This document shows, piece by piece, positions 40,223 to 49,424 of a DNA stretch of 60,055 nucleotides. Every line of letters begins with the position of its first letter. The first letter of the stretch is position 1. A model generated the notes under the pieces. It saw only the letters and a list, made by a program, of their open reading frames with translations, was not told the DNA's origin and searched no databases. Source of the DNA: Prevotella sp. (GTDB taxonomy: Bacteria; Bacteroidota; Bacteroidia; Bacteroidales; Bacteroidaceae); the NCBI GenBank assembly GCA_017619275.1, contig JAFZSR010000008.1, forward strand, positions 1 to 60,055, given 5' to 3'. A program made the position numbers and the translations under genes.

Positions 40223-43029
40223 TGTCCGAAAATGTATTTGATGTCTTCCTCGGTGAGTCGTTTGGTAATGGCTGCGTCGCCCGTGATGAGGCTGTCGGCC
40301 AGGTCTTTCTTCTGCTGTTGCAGCAGTCGTATTTTCTCCTCGATGGTGTCGCGTGTAATAAGGGCATAGCTCATCACCTTGGCTTTCTGTCCTATGCGGT
40401 GCAAGCGGTTGATGGCTTGTTCCTCGGCGGCCTTGTTCCACCAAGGCTCGAAGATGTACACGGTGTCGGCCACGGTGAGGTTCAGCCCCACCCCACCCGT
40501 CTTCAGCGTCATCAGCAGCACGCGGCAGGTGGGATCGTTTTGGAATCGCTCCACCACGGTGCGACGGTCGCGTGTGCTGCCGGTCATGGTGGTATAGTCG
40601 ATACCCAGCTCGGTGAGCCGGTCGCCAAAGAGTTCGATGCCGGCGATGAAGTTGAAAAACACCACCACCTTGTGGCCACCGCCCACGGCCTCCTCCACCT
40701 GCTCGGTGAGCAGCGCAATCTTGGGCGAGCTGATGGCTCCTTCGCTCAGGCTTTCGGGCACCGAGGCGATGCGGCGCAGCTCGGAAAGGGCTTGGAACAT
40801 CATCATCTGCGACTTCTCAATGCCGTTCATCTTCACCGCTTTTTGTATGGCTTCTTGGTAGTAGCGTCGGCGTTCCTCGTAGAAGCGCTGGTGGTCGGCC
40901 TCCATCTCCACATAGAGGGTCTGCTCGGTACGGTCGGGCAGCTCTTGCAGCACGTCCTTCTTCAGTCGGCGCAGCATGAAGGGGAATATCTTGCGGCGCA
41001 GGGCTTCGGTGGCTTCTTTGTCGGCTTGCTGTTGAATGGGCGTGGCATACTGGTGGCTGAAGTCATCGGGCGAACCCAACATGGCGGGGTTGAGGAAGCG
41101 GAAGAGCGAATAGAGTTCCGTGAGGTTGTTCTCGATGGGCGTGCCGCTGAGTGCCAGACGGTGGCTGCCGTTGAGCAGGAACACGGCTTGGGTGGTCTGT
41201 GACGCCAGGTTCTTGATATTCTGGCTCTCGTCGAGGATGACATAGTGGAACTGTTGCTGGCGGAAGGTCTCGATGTCGTTGCGCACCAAGGCATAGGTGG
41301 TGAGGATGAGCTGATGCTTCAGGGCCTCCTTGATGTCGCGTTGCGCACCGTAGTAGGTGTAGTAGGTGAGCTGGGGCGCAAACTTGCGCAGCTCGTCCTG
41401 CCAGTTGAAGAGCAGCGAGCGAGGCATGACGATGAGGGAGGGAGCCGTGGCCTCTGAAGTACCTTCGGAGGCTTTTTTATACACCTTTGTCAGCATGGTT
41501 ATCGTCTGCAGGGTCTTTCCCAGTCCCATGTCGTCGGCCAGACAGCCGCCGAAGCCGTTGTCGTAGAGGTAGTTGATCCATTTCACGCCCTCTTTCTGAT
41601 AGTTGCGCAGCTTGGCGTTCACCTCCTTGGTAACGAGCCGTTTGCTGGCCAACTGGTTGAAGCCCTCGTAGAACTCGCGGTGGTGCTTGAAGGCGGCACC
41701 CTCCAGTTTCTCTTGCAACAGGTTTTCAATCTCAGGCAGGTCGAAGAACGACACCTTTACCTTGTCGCCCTTCTCCACCTTGCGGAAGATGCGCTCCAAG
41801 CGGCGTACATAGTGCTCGTCGACCAGTCCGCGCTGACCATCGCCCAGTGTGACGTATTTCTGCTTGTTGTATTGCTGTAGGAACTGGCGCAGCGTCATCT
41901 CGTTGCCGTCGATGTCGATGGTAGCGGCGCCCTCCAAGAAGTCGATGCCCGACGAGAGTTTCAGTTTCATCTTCGGCGCGATAGGCTTCACCTTGTATTC
42001 CTTCAAACGTTCCACGCCCAACAGCTGATAGTGGCGCACCAACTGGGGCAGCGCCTGCAACAGGAAGGGGCCGGCCACGTCTTGGGGGATGATGAACTCG
42101 CCGCCCTCGTTCCACACGTCCTTCGCGGCTTGCTTCGTGGGGGCGTACGAAATGATGGTGCGGCGCAGTTCGTATTCATCGTTGCTATTGTCGGTGTGTA
42201 CGATGCGGCGCAGCAGCACCTGGTGCTCCATCGTGAGGGTAGCCACGTAGGTGAGGTCGAAGCGCTGGGCGAAGTCGGCGTCGATGCCGGGCAAGGTCTG
42301 GGTCAGGCGCAGGTAGAGGGCCATGTCGGCATCCACCTTCTCAATGATGATGGTGGGCACCGTCTCCACCGTCTGCTCGCTATGCACCAGCACATAGTCT
42401 TCGAAATCGAGCGCCACGTTGTCGATGTAGCTGTAGAACACCGAAAGGTATTGCTCCAACAACGGACGGGGGAAGACCTCGCAAAAGAAGTCCATGCGCA
42501 GGTAGTTCTCGCCCAGAGAGGGTATGGGGAAGATGGTGTCGCCCGCCAAGGCAAAGACATCGCTCAACAGATGGAAAGGCTGTGGCGAAAGACCCTCGGC
42601 GCGGGCATAGAGTGCGGGCTGGCATTGGCTTTTTTCGCCATTGGTGATTTGCAGCACGATGGTGGCGGGGGCTTCGCTCACGCGCAGGGGTTTCAGCTCG
42701 GCGTCCACCAGGTTGTTGCAGCGTAGCAGGGCGAACACCAGATAGGGATAGTCGTGCAAGCGGATGCCGCTGAAGATTTCAGTCTCCCAGCTGATGCGCA
42801 TGGCCTGTTCGCGACGGATGTTGTAGAGGATGCGCAGCACGTTGAACGTCTCGCCCTGATAGAGTTTGTAGTCGGGGTCCACGGGCTCGCCCTTCTCGTT
42901 GACAACGGTGACGAGGGCACCGCGCTCAAACGAGAGGCGGAAGAGCACTCGCGTCTTCCCTACCCCACCCTTCTGCGTGGTCGTGGCTTGTAGTGATGAT
43001 TTATGGAATTGGCTCAGAAAGTCGCTCAT
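40219..43029 (-). CDS. SNF2-family DNA-dependent ATPase
   Basis: 936 residues. The N-terminal ~440 residues form a family-specific region. The SNF2 motor follows: motif I GGCLADDMGLGKTLQTI, motif II DESQNIKN (DESQ where many relatives have DEAQ/DEAH), motif III LSGTPIENNLTELYSLFRFLNP, motif IV VVVFFNFIAG, motif V LLMTLKTGGVGLNLTVAD, and motif VI AINRLHRIGQ. Such bacterial Swi2/Snf2 proteins move along DNA and strip proteins or RNA polymerase. It has its own TATCTTTG promoter and is coupled to the downstream 635-residue gene. Confidence 0.9.
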   Translation of the reverse strand: MSDFLSQFHKSSLQATTTQKGGVGKTRVLFRLSFERGALVTVVNEKGEPVDPDYKLYQGETFNVLRILYNIRREQAMRISWETEIFSGIRLHDYPYLVFALLRCNNLVDAELKPLRVSEAPATIVLQITNGEKSQCQPALYARAEGLSPQPFHLLSDVFALAGDTIFPIPSLGENYLRMDFFCEVFPRPLLEQYLSVFYSYIDNVALDFEDYVLVHSEQTVETVPTIIIEKVDADMALYLRLTQTLPGIDADFAQRFDLTYVATLTMEHQVLLRRIVHTDNSNDEYELRRTIISYAPTKQAAKDVWNEGGEFIIPQDVAGPFLLQALPQLVRHYQLLGVERLKEYKVKPIAPKMKLKLSSGIDFLEGAATIDIDGNEMTLRQFLQQYNKQKYVTLGDGQRGLVDEHYVRRLERIFRKVEKGDKVKVSFFDLPEIENLLQEKLEGAAFKHHREFYEGFNQLASKRLVTKEVNAKLRNYQKEGVKWINYLYDNGFGGCLADDMGLGKTLQTITMLTKVYKKASEGTSEATAPSLIVMPRSLLFNWQDELRKFAPQLTYYTYYGAQRDIKEALKHQLILTTYALVRNDIETFRQQQFHYVILDESQNIKNLASQTTQAVFLLNGSHRLALSGTPIENNLTELYSLFRFLNPAMLGSPDDFSHQYATPIQQQADKEATEALRRKIFPFMLRRLKKDVLQELPDRTEQTLYVEMEADHQRFYEERRRYYQEAIQKAVKMNGIEKSQMMMFQALSELRRIASVPESLSEGAISSPKIALLTEQVEEAVGGGHKVVVFFNFIAGIELFGDRLTELGIDYTTMTGSTRDRRTVVERFQNDPTCRVLLMTLKTGGVGLNLTVADTVYIFEPWWNKAAEEQAINRLHRIGQKAKVMSYALITRDTIEEKIRLLQQQKKDLADSLITGDAAITKRLTEEDIKYIFGQ

Positions 43030-43076
43030 TGCATTTTGGTTTTATTGATAGGCTCGAAAAAAAAGGAAACAACTTG

Positions 43077-43084
43077 CAAAGATA
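43077..43084 (-). promoter_or_regulatory. -7 box for the SNF2 gene
   Basis: CAAAGATA reads TATCTTTG on the minus strand, 48 bp upstream of the start at 43029. No TTTG at -33. Confidence 0.65.
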
Positions 43085-43159
43085 CAACTTTTTTTCATGA
43101 AAACCGTCATCACGCGACAAAAATTTTCGGGTTTCCGCAAATTTTTCATAGGGCAAAAA

Positions 43160-43245
43160 AAAGCAGGTAACGCCACTGAAAAAAATCTCGTACGAGATTT
43201 TTTCAAAAGTCGTTAACTTTTTTCAAAAAGTCGTTACCAAAATTT
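43160..43245 (-). repeat. A/T-tract array of ~21-bp period upstream of the SNF2 promoter
   Basis: CG at 43171, 43189, 43211 and 43232 (spacings 18, 22, 21) with T/A tracts between. The core ATCTCGTACGAGAT is palindromic and is followed by AAAGTCGTTAAC and AAAGTCGTTACC, nearly the same as at 28201-28255. Confidence 0.75.
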
Positions 43246-43247
43246 TA

Positions 43248-44261
43248 TCACTCACAAAGGCGGGCGGCAAGGTCGTTCAGTTGTAGGCAACGCTGCCGCA
43301 TATTTTCGAGCTTTTCTGTTTGGTAGGCGAAGGGGGCGAGCATGAGCAGGCGTCCCTCGAGGCAGGCCTCGAAATAGCGTGGCTGGGGCTTGAAATGAGC
43401 AGGGAATCCATTGAGCAAGAGAACGATAAGGGGGATTCCCTCGTCGAGGGCGGCAGTGGCTATCTGCTGTTCGCCAGGGCTGATGCAGGGTGAGACGAGG
43501 ATGGCACCTTGGTCGTGGGCCGAGGCGAGGAGGGTCTGCTTGGCATCTATCTCGGAGGGGTAAAGGTGGCGCGAGCACTGCACCTGCATTTTTATGGGGT
43601 TGTCAAGGAGGAAGCGGTTGCCCATGGCCTCCATCGGTATCCCGCGTACATCCAGTGTTCCAAGGCGGGTGAAGAATTCGGGATGGAGGCGCTTCAAAAG
43701 GAGGCGGCGTGGGTTGTCTTCCACATAGGCCAGCATGCGTGCCAGCTGGTTCTTGCCGCGCAGGATGCGGTCGTGGTATCCTGGCTCCCACAGGACGCCG
43801 TGCTTCCTGTCATAACACCCTGCCCGCTGCGGCAATGCCGCATCGCACCGAACCTTCCCCGGTTTGGTGAACGGCGGCATTGCCGCCGTTAAAAGAACCC
43901 CCAGCTCGCGGGCGGCCTTGTTGCAGCCTGCCTTAAAGCCGGAAACCACCTGCCCCAGGTGCTTCTCCAGCTGTTCATGCACAAAAAGCACCCCATGAAT
44001 GTGGTCGGGCATAATGCACAGCCGCATCACCTCTATCGATGGATAGTGCCGCGGAATGTCGAGCCAGCACTGCTTCACCCGTTCCCCTAATGCCGTCAGC
44101 TCCACGAAGGCCTTCTCGGCATCACCTGCCAACCGCCCCAAGAGCGGCCTACGCCCCTCTATAGCCATCGTAAGCATGTAGATGCCCCGCTCGCGGTAGT
44201 CGTGCTGTATGCATCGTCGTTTCATCGACGGCTGCTTCTCTTTTCTCCACGCCTCGTCCAT
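43248..44261 (-). CDS. REP-associated (Y1/HUH) transposase-like protein with C-terminal extension
   Basis: 338 residues from the ATG at 44261; 44225 (MKRRCIQHDY) is an alternative. The first ~200 residues are a single-Tyr HUH domain: YRERGIYMLTMAIEGRRPLLG, IMPDHIHGVLFVHEQL with the HUH pair, and WEPGYHDRILRGKNQLARMLAYVEDNPRR. An insertion of ~20 residues in the middle (near LTAAMPPFTKPGKVRCDAAL) is encoded by two palindromes (43828-43842, 43870-43890). The last ~130 residues (from about NPIKMQVQCSRHLYPSE) are not part of the transposase and look like a Rossmann-type or DprA-like fold (AHDQGAILVSPCISPGEQQI, GIPLIVLLLNGF). No flanking IS ends were found, consistent with a domesticated RAYT. Confidence 0.75.
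   Translation of the reverse strand: MDEAWRKEKQPSMKRRCIQHDYRERGIYMLTMAIEGRRPLLGRLAGDAEKAFVELTALGERVKQCWLDIPRHYPSIEVMRLCIMPDHIHGVLFVHEQLEKHLGQVVSGFKAGCNKAARELGVLLTAAMPPFTKPGKVRCDAALPQRAGCYDRKHGVLWEPGYHDRILRGKNQLARMLAYVEDNPRRLLLKRLHPEFFTRLGTLDVRGIPMEAMGNRFLLDNPIKMQVQCSRHLYPSEIDAKQTLLASAHDQGAILVSPCISPGEQQIATAALDEGIPLIVLLLNGFPAHFKPQPRYFEACLEGRLLMLAPFAYQTEKLENMRQRCLQLNDLAARLCE
43828..43890. repeat. two related palindromes inside the RAYT gene
   Basis: TGCGGCAATGCCGCA (43828-43842) and a 21-bp perfect palindrome at 43870-43890 with centre GGCATTGCC. The two cores (GGCAATGCC, GGCATTGCC) are reverse complements. REP-type palindromes are the usual substrates of RAYT proteins. Confidence 0.75.
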
Positions 44262-44313
44262 TCCTCCCTTTCCTCTCTTTGCTTTTTCTTTCTTCCTTGT
44301 TTCTGGTTGGGTG

Positions 44314-44334
44314 AACTGAGGCACCGCCTCAGTT
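44314..44334 (-). terminator. hairpin between polA and the RAYT gene
   Basis: AACTGAGGC / GCCTCAGTT, a 9-bp perfect stem with loop ACC, 10 bp after the polA stop. No long U-tract follows on the minus strand, so it could equally be a REP-type palindrome linked to the RAYT gene. Confidence 0.5.
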
Positions 44335-44343
44335 CCCTTGCCT

Positions 44344-47112
44344 TTAGTGTGCCTCCAGCCAGTTCTCCCCCCAGCCGCAGTCGGCCACCAGTGGCACGTT
44401 GAGGGCGATGGCGTTCTGCATCTCCTCGATGACAATGGCCTCTACCCTACCCTTCTCCTCTGGCACCACGCTGAAGTTCAGTTCGTCGTGCACTTGCAGG
44501 ATCATCTTGCTCTTCAGCCCTTCGTCCTGGAAGCGCTGGTGGATGCGAATCATGGCCACCTTGATGATGTCGGCTGCCGTGCCCTGTATGGGGGCGTTGA
44601 TGGCGTTGCGCTCGGCAAAGCCACGCACGGTGGCGTTCTGTGATTGGATGTCGGGCAGATAGCGGCGACGACCGAAGAGGGTCTCCACATAGCCTTTGGC
44701 ACGAGCCTCCTGTTTGGCGCGCTCCATATAATCGTGTACGCGCGGGAAGGTCTCGAAGAAACCGTCGATGAGCTGCTTACCCTCCTCGCGACTGATGCCC
44801 AGTCGCTCGGCCAGGCCGAAAACAGTAATTCCATAGATAATCCCGAAGTTGGCGCGCTTCGACTTGGTGCGCTCATCGCGTGAAACCTCGTTGATAGCTT
44901 TCTTGTAAATGGTGGAGGCTGTAGCTGCGTGCAGGTCTTTCCCGTCGCGGAACACAGCAATCATGTGCTCGTCGCCACTCAGATGGGCCATTACGCGCAG
45001 TTCAATCTGACTGTAGTCGGCCGAGAAGAACAGGCTGCCTGGCTCTGGCACGAAAGCCTTGCGAATCTCCTTTCCGTCCTCACCTCGCACGGGAATGTTC
45101 TGTAGGTTCGGGTCGCTGGAGGAGAGTCGTCCTGTGGCCGTGACGCACTGGTTAAATGAGGTGTGGATATGGCCGGTTCGGCTGTTGATGAGGCCAGGTA
45201 AGTTGTCAACGTAGGTGGAGAGCAGCTTCTTCAATCCTCTGTAAGCCAGGATGTCGGCCACTATCTCATGCTTACCTTGCAGTTGAGTGAGCACATCCTC
45301 GGAGGTTACATACTGCCCCGTCTTGGTCTTCTTAGGTTTCTCTATAATCTTCATCTTTCCGAAGAGGATGTCGCCAACCTGTCGTGGCGAGGAGATGTTA
45401 AACTGTTCACCGGCCAGCTCATAGATGCGGGTTTCTATCTCGTTCATGCGTGCGGTGAGGTCTTTCGAAGTCTGTCGCAGGGCATCGGTGTCGAGCACCA
45501 CGCCCGTCATCTCCATGTCGGCCAGCACGGGCATCAGGAGCATCTCGATGTCGTAGAACAGCCGCTCGCAGTCGTTCTTCTTCAGTTCAGGCTCCAGTAC
45601 GTTCTTTAGTTGCAGGGTGATGTCGGCATCCTCGCAAGCATACTCATACACCTGCGAGGGCGAGAGGTCGCGCATCGACTTCTGGCTTTTACCACGCGGA
45701 CCTATCAGTTCGTCGATGTGCACCGTCTGATAGTGCAGGTAGGCTTCGGCCATGAAGTCCATGTTGTGGCGCAGCTCCGGTTGGATGAGGTAGTGGGCAA
45801 TCATCGTGTCCCACATTGACCCTTGCAGTCGAATGTTATAATTTCTTAAAACTTCCAGGTCGTATTTCAAGTTCTGCCCAATCTTCAAAATTTTGGGGTC
45901 TTCGTAGAGCGTTTTGAAAAGTTTAAGAATTTTTACGGCCTCTTCACGATTTGCTGGCACGGGCACATAAAAAGCCTTGTGAGGCTCCACCGAGAAGCTC
46001 AAACCCACCAATTCGGCGTCGATGGCGTTGGTCGAAGTGGTCTCCGTGTCTAAACTTAAAAAATCGTTTGTCAATAAATAATCACGAAGACGTAGCATTT
46101 CCTCTTCACTTTCAACAAGTTGATAGTCGTGAGCCACCGTTTTAATGCTCTCAAAACTCGAAAATTTTTCGACGCCCGACTCTTCGGTGGCATTTTCTTC
46201 AAATAGAGAGAGCTGCTGACTGACCTTTTTGATGGGTTTTTCCGTTTTTTTGAGAATGCGGTCGGCCAGCGTCTTAAACTCCAATTCGGCAAAGAGTTTT
46301 CCCAATTGTTCCTTGTCGGGCTCCTTCATAGCTAAGGCATCGAGGTCGAGGTCGATGGGGACATCGGTTTTGATGGTGGCCAGGAAATAACTCATGCGGA
46401 TGTCGTCGGCATGTTCCTCCACTTTCTTCTTCAGCGCGCCCTTCAACTCATCTGTTCGGACGAGGAGCTGTTCCACGTTCCCGAAGTCGTGGATGAGCTT
46501 GATGGCGGTTTTCTCTCCCACGCCGGGACAGCCCGGAAAGTTGTCGGCCGAGTCGCCCATCAGCGCCAGCAGGTCGATGACCAGGGTGGGGTGGGGGAGG
46601 TCGTACTTCTGGCACACCTCTTCCGTGCCCATCACCTCATAGCCCCCGCCGTGGCGCGGGCGATAGATTTTCACGTTGTCACCTACCAGCTGACCGTAGT
46701 CCTTGTCGGGCGTAAGCATGTAGGTCGTCAACTGCTCATTGCTTGCCGCTTTTTTGGCCAGGGTACCTATCACATCGTCGGCCTCGAAACCGTCGACTTG
46801 AAGCACAGGAATATGCCAGGCGGCCAGCAGATCCTTGATGATGGGAACGGCGCGGGTGATGTCCTCAGGAGTCTTTTCGCGCTGGGCCTTGTATTGTGGG
46901 AATGCATCGCTGCGGAACGTAGGTCCGTGAGGATCGAAGGCCACGCCGAGATAGCGGGGCTGTTCTTTCTCCATCACTTCTTGCAGCGTATTAACGAAAC
47001 CAATGATGGCGCTGGTATTTAAGCCCTTAGAATTGATGCGAGGATTCTTAATGAAGGCGTAATAAGAACGATAGATGAGTGCGTAGGCGTCGAGCAAAAA
47101 CAGTTTATCCAT
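44344..47112 (-). CDS. polA: DNA polymerase I
   Basis: 922 residues from MDKLFLLDAYALIYRSYYAF, the conserved start. The 5'-3' nuclease domain fills about 1-290. The 3'-5' exonuclease is intact: SLDTETTSTNAID with the Asp/Glu pair and YACEDADITLQL. The polymerase motifs are A (SADYSQIELRVMAHLSGD), B (KRANFGIIYGI) and C (QVHDELNF). It fills Okazaki gaps and repair patches. Divergent from the polyprenyl synthase gene with an 88-bp spacer. An in-frame extension to 47157 is less likely. Confidence 0.96.
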   Translation of the reverse strand: MDKLFLLDAYALIYRSYYAFIKNPRINSKGLNTSAIIGFVNTLQEVMEKEQPRYLGVAFDPHGPTFRSDAFPQYKAQREKTPEDITRAVPIIKDLLAAWHIPVLQVDGFEADDVIGTLAKKAASNEQLTTYMLTPDKDYGQLVGDNVKIYRPRHGGGYEVMGTEEVCQKYDLPHPTLVIDLLALMGDSADNFPGCPGVGEKTAIKLIHDFGNVEQLLVRTDELKGALKKKVEEHADDIRMSYFLATIKTDVPIDLDLDALAMKEPDKEQLGKLFAELEFKTLADRILKKTEKPIKKVSQQLSLFEENATEESGVEKFSSFESIKTVAHDYQLVESEEEMLRLRDYLLTNDFLSLDTETTSTNAIDAELVGLSFSVEPHKAFYVPVPANREEAVKILKLFKTLYEDPKILKIGQNLKYDLEVLRNYNIRLQGSMWDTMIAHYLIQPELRHNMDFMAEAYLHYQTVHIDELIGPRGKSQKSMRDLSPSQVYEYACEDADITLQLKNVLEPELKKNDCERLFYDIEMLLMPVLADMEMTGVVLDTDALRQTSKDLTARMNEIETRIYELAGEQFNISSPRQVGDILFGKMKIIEKPKKTKTGQYVTSEDVLTQLQGKHEIVADILAYRGLKKLLSTYVDNLPGLINSRTGHIHTSFNQCVTATGRLSSSDPNLQNIPVRGEDGKEIRKAFVPEPGSLFFSADYSQIELRVMAHLSGDEHMIAVFRDGKDLHAATASTIYKKAINEVSRDERTKSKRANFGIIYGITVFGLAERLGISREEGKQLIDGFFETFPRVHDYMERAKQEARAKGYVETLFGRRRYLPDIQSQNATVRGFAERNAINAPIQGTAADIIKVAMIRIHQRFQDEGLKSKMILQVHDELNFSVVPEEKGRVEAIVIEEMQNAIALNVPLVADCGWGENWLEAH

Positions 47113-47174
47113 GTTGATTATTGATTTTTGGTGTAAAATTACTAAAAAAATTCGCAATACTCATTATTTTTCCG

Positions 47175-47182
47175 TAATTTTG
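47175..47182 (+). promoter_or_regulatory. -7 box for the polyprenyl synthase gene
   Basis: TAATTTTG, 18 bp before the ATG at 47201. Confidence 0.6.
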
Positions 47183-47200
47183 TGCCAAAATTTATCGTTC

Positions 47201-48178
47201 ATGGATTCTCTTACACTCATCAAACGCCCTATCTTCACCGAATTCAGCGAGTTTAAAGAGCGTTATGGTCAAGCGCTCTCACATGCTGACGGTCTACTGG
47301 GTAGTGCCCTTGCACACATTCGTCAACGCGACGGAAAACACATGCGTCCGCTGCTCACCCTGTTAATGGCCAAAAACTATGGCGAGGTGACCGACGTGAC
47401 GCTGAATGCTGCCATCGGCTTGGAACTGCTGCATGCCGCCTCGCTGGTGCACGATGATGTGGTGGACGAGAGCGCAGAGCGCCACGGACAGCCATCGGTC
47501 AACGTTTCCTTTAATAATAAGGTGGCCGTGCTCGTGGGCGACTATATCCTCTCAACGGCTTTGCTCCATGTTTCGATGACCGACAATCTTCAGATTATGG
47601 CTAACCTTTCTGAAGTGGGTCGGAAGCTCGCAGCCGGTGAGCTGCTTCAGTTGCAAAATGTTCAGAACACCGATTTCTCGGAGCAGGTTTACTACGACGT
47701 GATTCGCATGAAGACGGCCTCACTTTTTGAGTCATGTGCTGTGTTAGGATGCCTTTCGGTAAATGCAACGAAGTCCCAGATGGAAAAGGCTCGCCAATTT
47801 GGAGAGACGCTCGGCATGATGTTCCAGATTCGCGATGACATTTTCGACTATTATGACTCGCGCGAAATAGGCAAGCCCACCGGCAATGACATGACCGAGG
47901 GCAAGCTGACACTCCCAGTGCTCTATGCCTTGAAATCAACCACCTACGAGTCGATGAGCAAGCTGGCGCTGAAGGTGAAAGCAGGAACCATCAATGCCGA
48001 TGAAATCGCCGTTTTGGTGGAATTCACCAAGCAGCAAGGCGGCATCGAGTACGCCGAGAGTCGCATGCAGGACTTCTACAAAGAAAGCATGGTGTTCATC
48101 GATGAATGCGTGCAAAAAGAAGAGATACGCAATGCACTCGTCACGTATCTCGACTATGTGATGAAACGCCATTATTAG
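47201..48178 (+). CDS. polyprenyl (octaprenyl-type) diphosphate synthase
   Basis: 325 residues. Trans-isoprenyl synthase with the first Asp-rich motif LVHDDVVDE and the second FQIRDDIFDY, both complete, plus GKHMRPLLTLL near the N-terminus and GKPTGNDMTEGKLTLPVL after the second motif. Chain length cannot be fixed from sequence alone; in Bacteroidetes this enzyme usually supplies the menaquinone side chain. The start at 47201 follows a TAATTTTG box. Confidence 0.9.
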   Translation: MDSLTLIKRPIFTEFSEFKERYGQALSHADGLLGSALAHIRQRDGKHMRPLLTLLMAKNYGEVTDVTLNAAIGLELLHAASLVHDDVVDESAERHGQPSVNVSFNNKVAVLVGDYILSTALLHVSMTDNLQIMANLSEVGRKLAAGELLQLQNVQNTDFSEQVYYDVIRMKTASLFESCAVLGCLSVNATKSQMEKARQFGETLGMMFQIRDDIFDYYDSREIGKPTGNDMTEGKLTLPVLYALKSTTYESMSKLALKVKAGTINADEIAVLVEFTKQQGGIEYAESRMQDFYKESMVFIDECVQKEEIRNALVTYLDYVMKRHY

Positions 48179-48181
48179 CCT

Positions 48182-49423
48182 TTATTCCGTGTCGGGGGCC
48201 AAGCGTCCTTTCGTTGTAAACAGCTTCAAGTCGATGGCATTTCCCATCGTCTCATAACCCTTTGCATTGAGGTGCAGGTGGTCGTTCTCAAAGAGATACT
48301 GATCCTGTAAGGTTTCGGCATCGTCGTCCTTGCATACGGCGGCTGAAAAGTCGATGACACCGTCGAGCATGGGTGTCGTCTTTATCCAGTTGTTCAGTAT
48401 CTGGCGACCCTTTTCATGGTCGGGGTTGTAGTAATTATTACCCTTGAAAGGCGTGATGGTAGCGCCAAAGACACGGATGCCCTTGGCATGTGCCTCGCGA
48501 ATGACCTGACGGTAGAATTCGATGATGCCATTGGCCGTCTGTTCGCCGTTGCGACTGCCGCCAAGGTCGTTCACGCCTTCATACAGAATGATCCATTTCA
48601 CCCCTTCTTGGTCCAGCAGGTCGCGCTGGTAACGCTTGCGAGCGGTGGGTCCCAGTCCGCCGAACAACACGCAATTACCGCCGATGCCCATGTTGAGCAC
48701 ACCAATGTTTTTGGTGGCTTTGTTGGCCAATAAGCGACGGGAGAGCACGTCGGGCCAGCGGTTCTGTTGATTGGTGGTAGAGCCGCGGCCGTCGGTGATG
48801 CTATTGCCCAGGATGGCTATGGCCCCGCTTTTCTTGGGAGCCATTACCTCCAATGTCTGAATGCTATACCAGTGGTCGGTGTGAACAGCATCGCTGAAAT
48901 CGGTGGTATTGCCCTGCTTCAGATAGGAGGTGGTGCGCGAGCCGGGATGGCCTGAAACACTGGTTGAAGAAGCCGTACCATAATGGATGGTAATGGCGAC
49001 GTTCTGCCTCGGTTTGATGTTGAAGGCGATGGGGTCGCTAACGGCGTTTCCGCCCGGTTCCATCGTTACAGAAGGGTTGCCGCCGAAGGTGAGGCTCACT
49101 GTCGAAGTCTCGTCGATGTCGCTGCCACTGCCAGCCGTAGTGGCGTAGGCCAGTTCAATTCCCTTGATTTCGGTACTGTTCTGGCTGAACTCGTTGGTAA
49201 GCTTGAGGCGCACTGTTTTGCCGCCTATCGACACCTGCACGATTTGGCGCAGCGAGTTGCCGTCCAGGCCTGGTGATGGGGGATTGTTGTGACGCTCCAC
49301 CAGTTGTGGAGCCGTTCCCCATGTTCCCACCCACTGGTTTTTAGCTGATGAAGGCAGGCAGAACACGCAAAGAGCCATTGCTATCAGCCCCAGCCAAAAT
49401 GTTTTGTTAAGCGTTGTTTTCAT
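48182..49423 (-). CDS. exported SGNH/GDSL-family esterase
   Basis: 413 residues from MKTTLNKTFWLG, signal peptide to about residue 26 (CLPSSA). An N-terminal beta domain (KNQWVGTWGTAPQLV, LKLTNEFSQN) precedes the SGNH core: block I AILGNSITDGRG with the Ser, block III YEGVNDLGG with the Asn, block V NDHLHLNAKGYETMG with Asp and His. Expected to deacetylate or de-esterify glycans in the periplasm or outside. The start is one base after the HepT-like stop, though the two are functionally unrelated. Confidence 0.87.
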   Translation of the reverse strand: MKTTLNKTFWLGLIAMALCVFCLPSSAKNQWVGTWGTAPQLVERHNNPPSPGLDGNSLRQIVQVSIGGKTVRLKLTNEFSQNSTEIKGIELAYATTAGSGSDIDETSTVSLTFGGNPSVTMEPGGNAVSDPIAFNIKPRQNVAITIHYGTASSTSVSGHPGSRTTSYLKQGNTTDFSDAVHTDHWYSIQTLEVMAPKKSGAIAILGNSITDGRGSTTNQQNRWPDVLSRRLLANKATKNIGVLNMGIGGNCVLFGGLGPTARKRYQRDLLDQEGVKWIILYEGVNDLGGSRNGEQTANGIIEFYRQVIREAHAKGIRVFGATITPFKGNNYYNPDHEKGRQILNNWIKTTPMLDGVIDFSAAVCKDDDAETLQDQYLFENDHLHLNAKGYETMGNAIDLKLFTTKGRLAPDTE

Positions 49424-49424
49424 G

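Noticed and set aside
40223-40444. N-terminal extension of the SNF2 partner
   Set aside because: The extra 74 codons lie wholly inside the SNF2 gene and have repeat-poor, Arg/His-rich shadow composition; the ATGA overlap gives a natural start at 40222.
43248-44435. A complete insertion sequence around the RAYT gene
   Set aside because: No terminal inverted repeats or target duplications are visible; RAYT genes are normally single and immobile.
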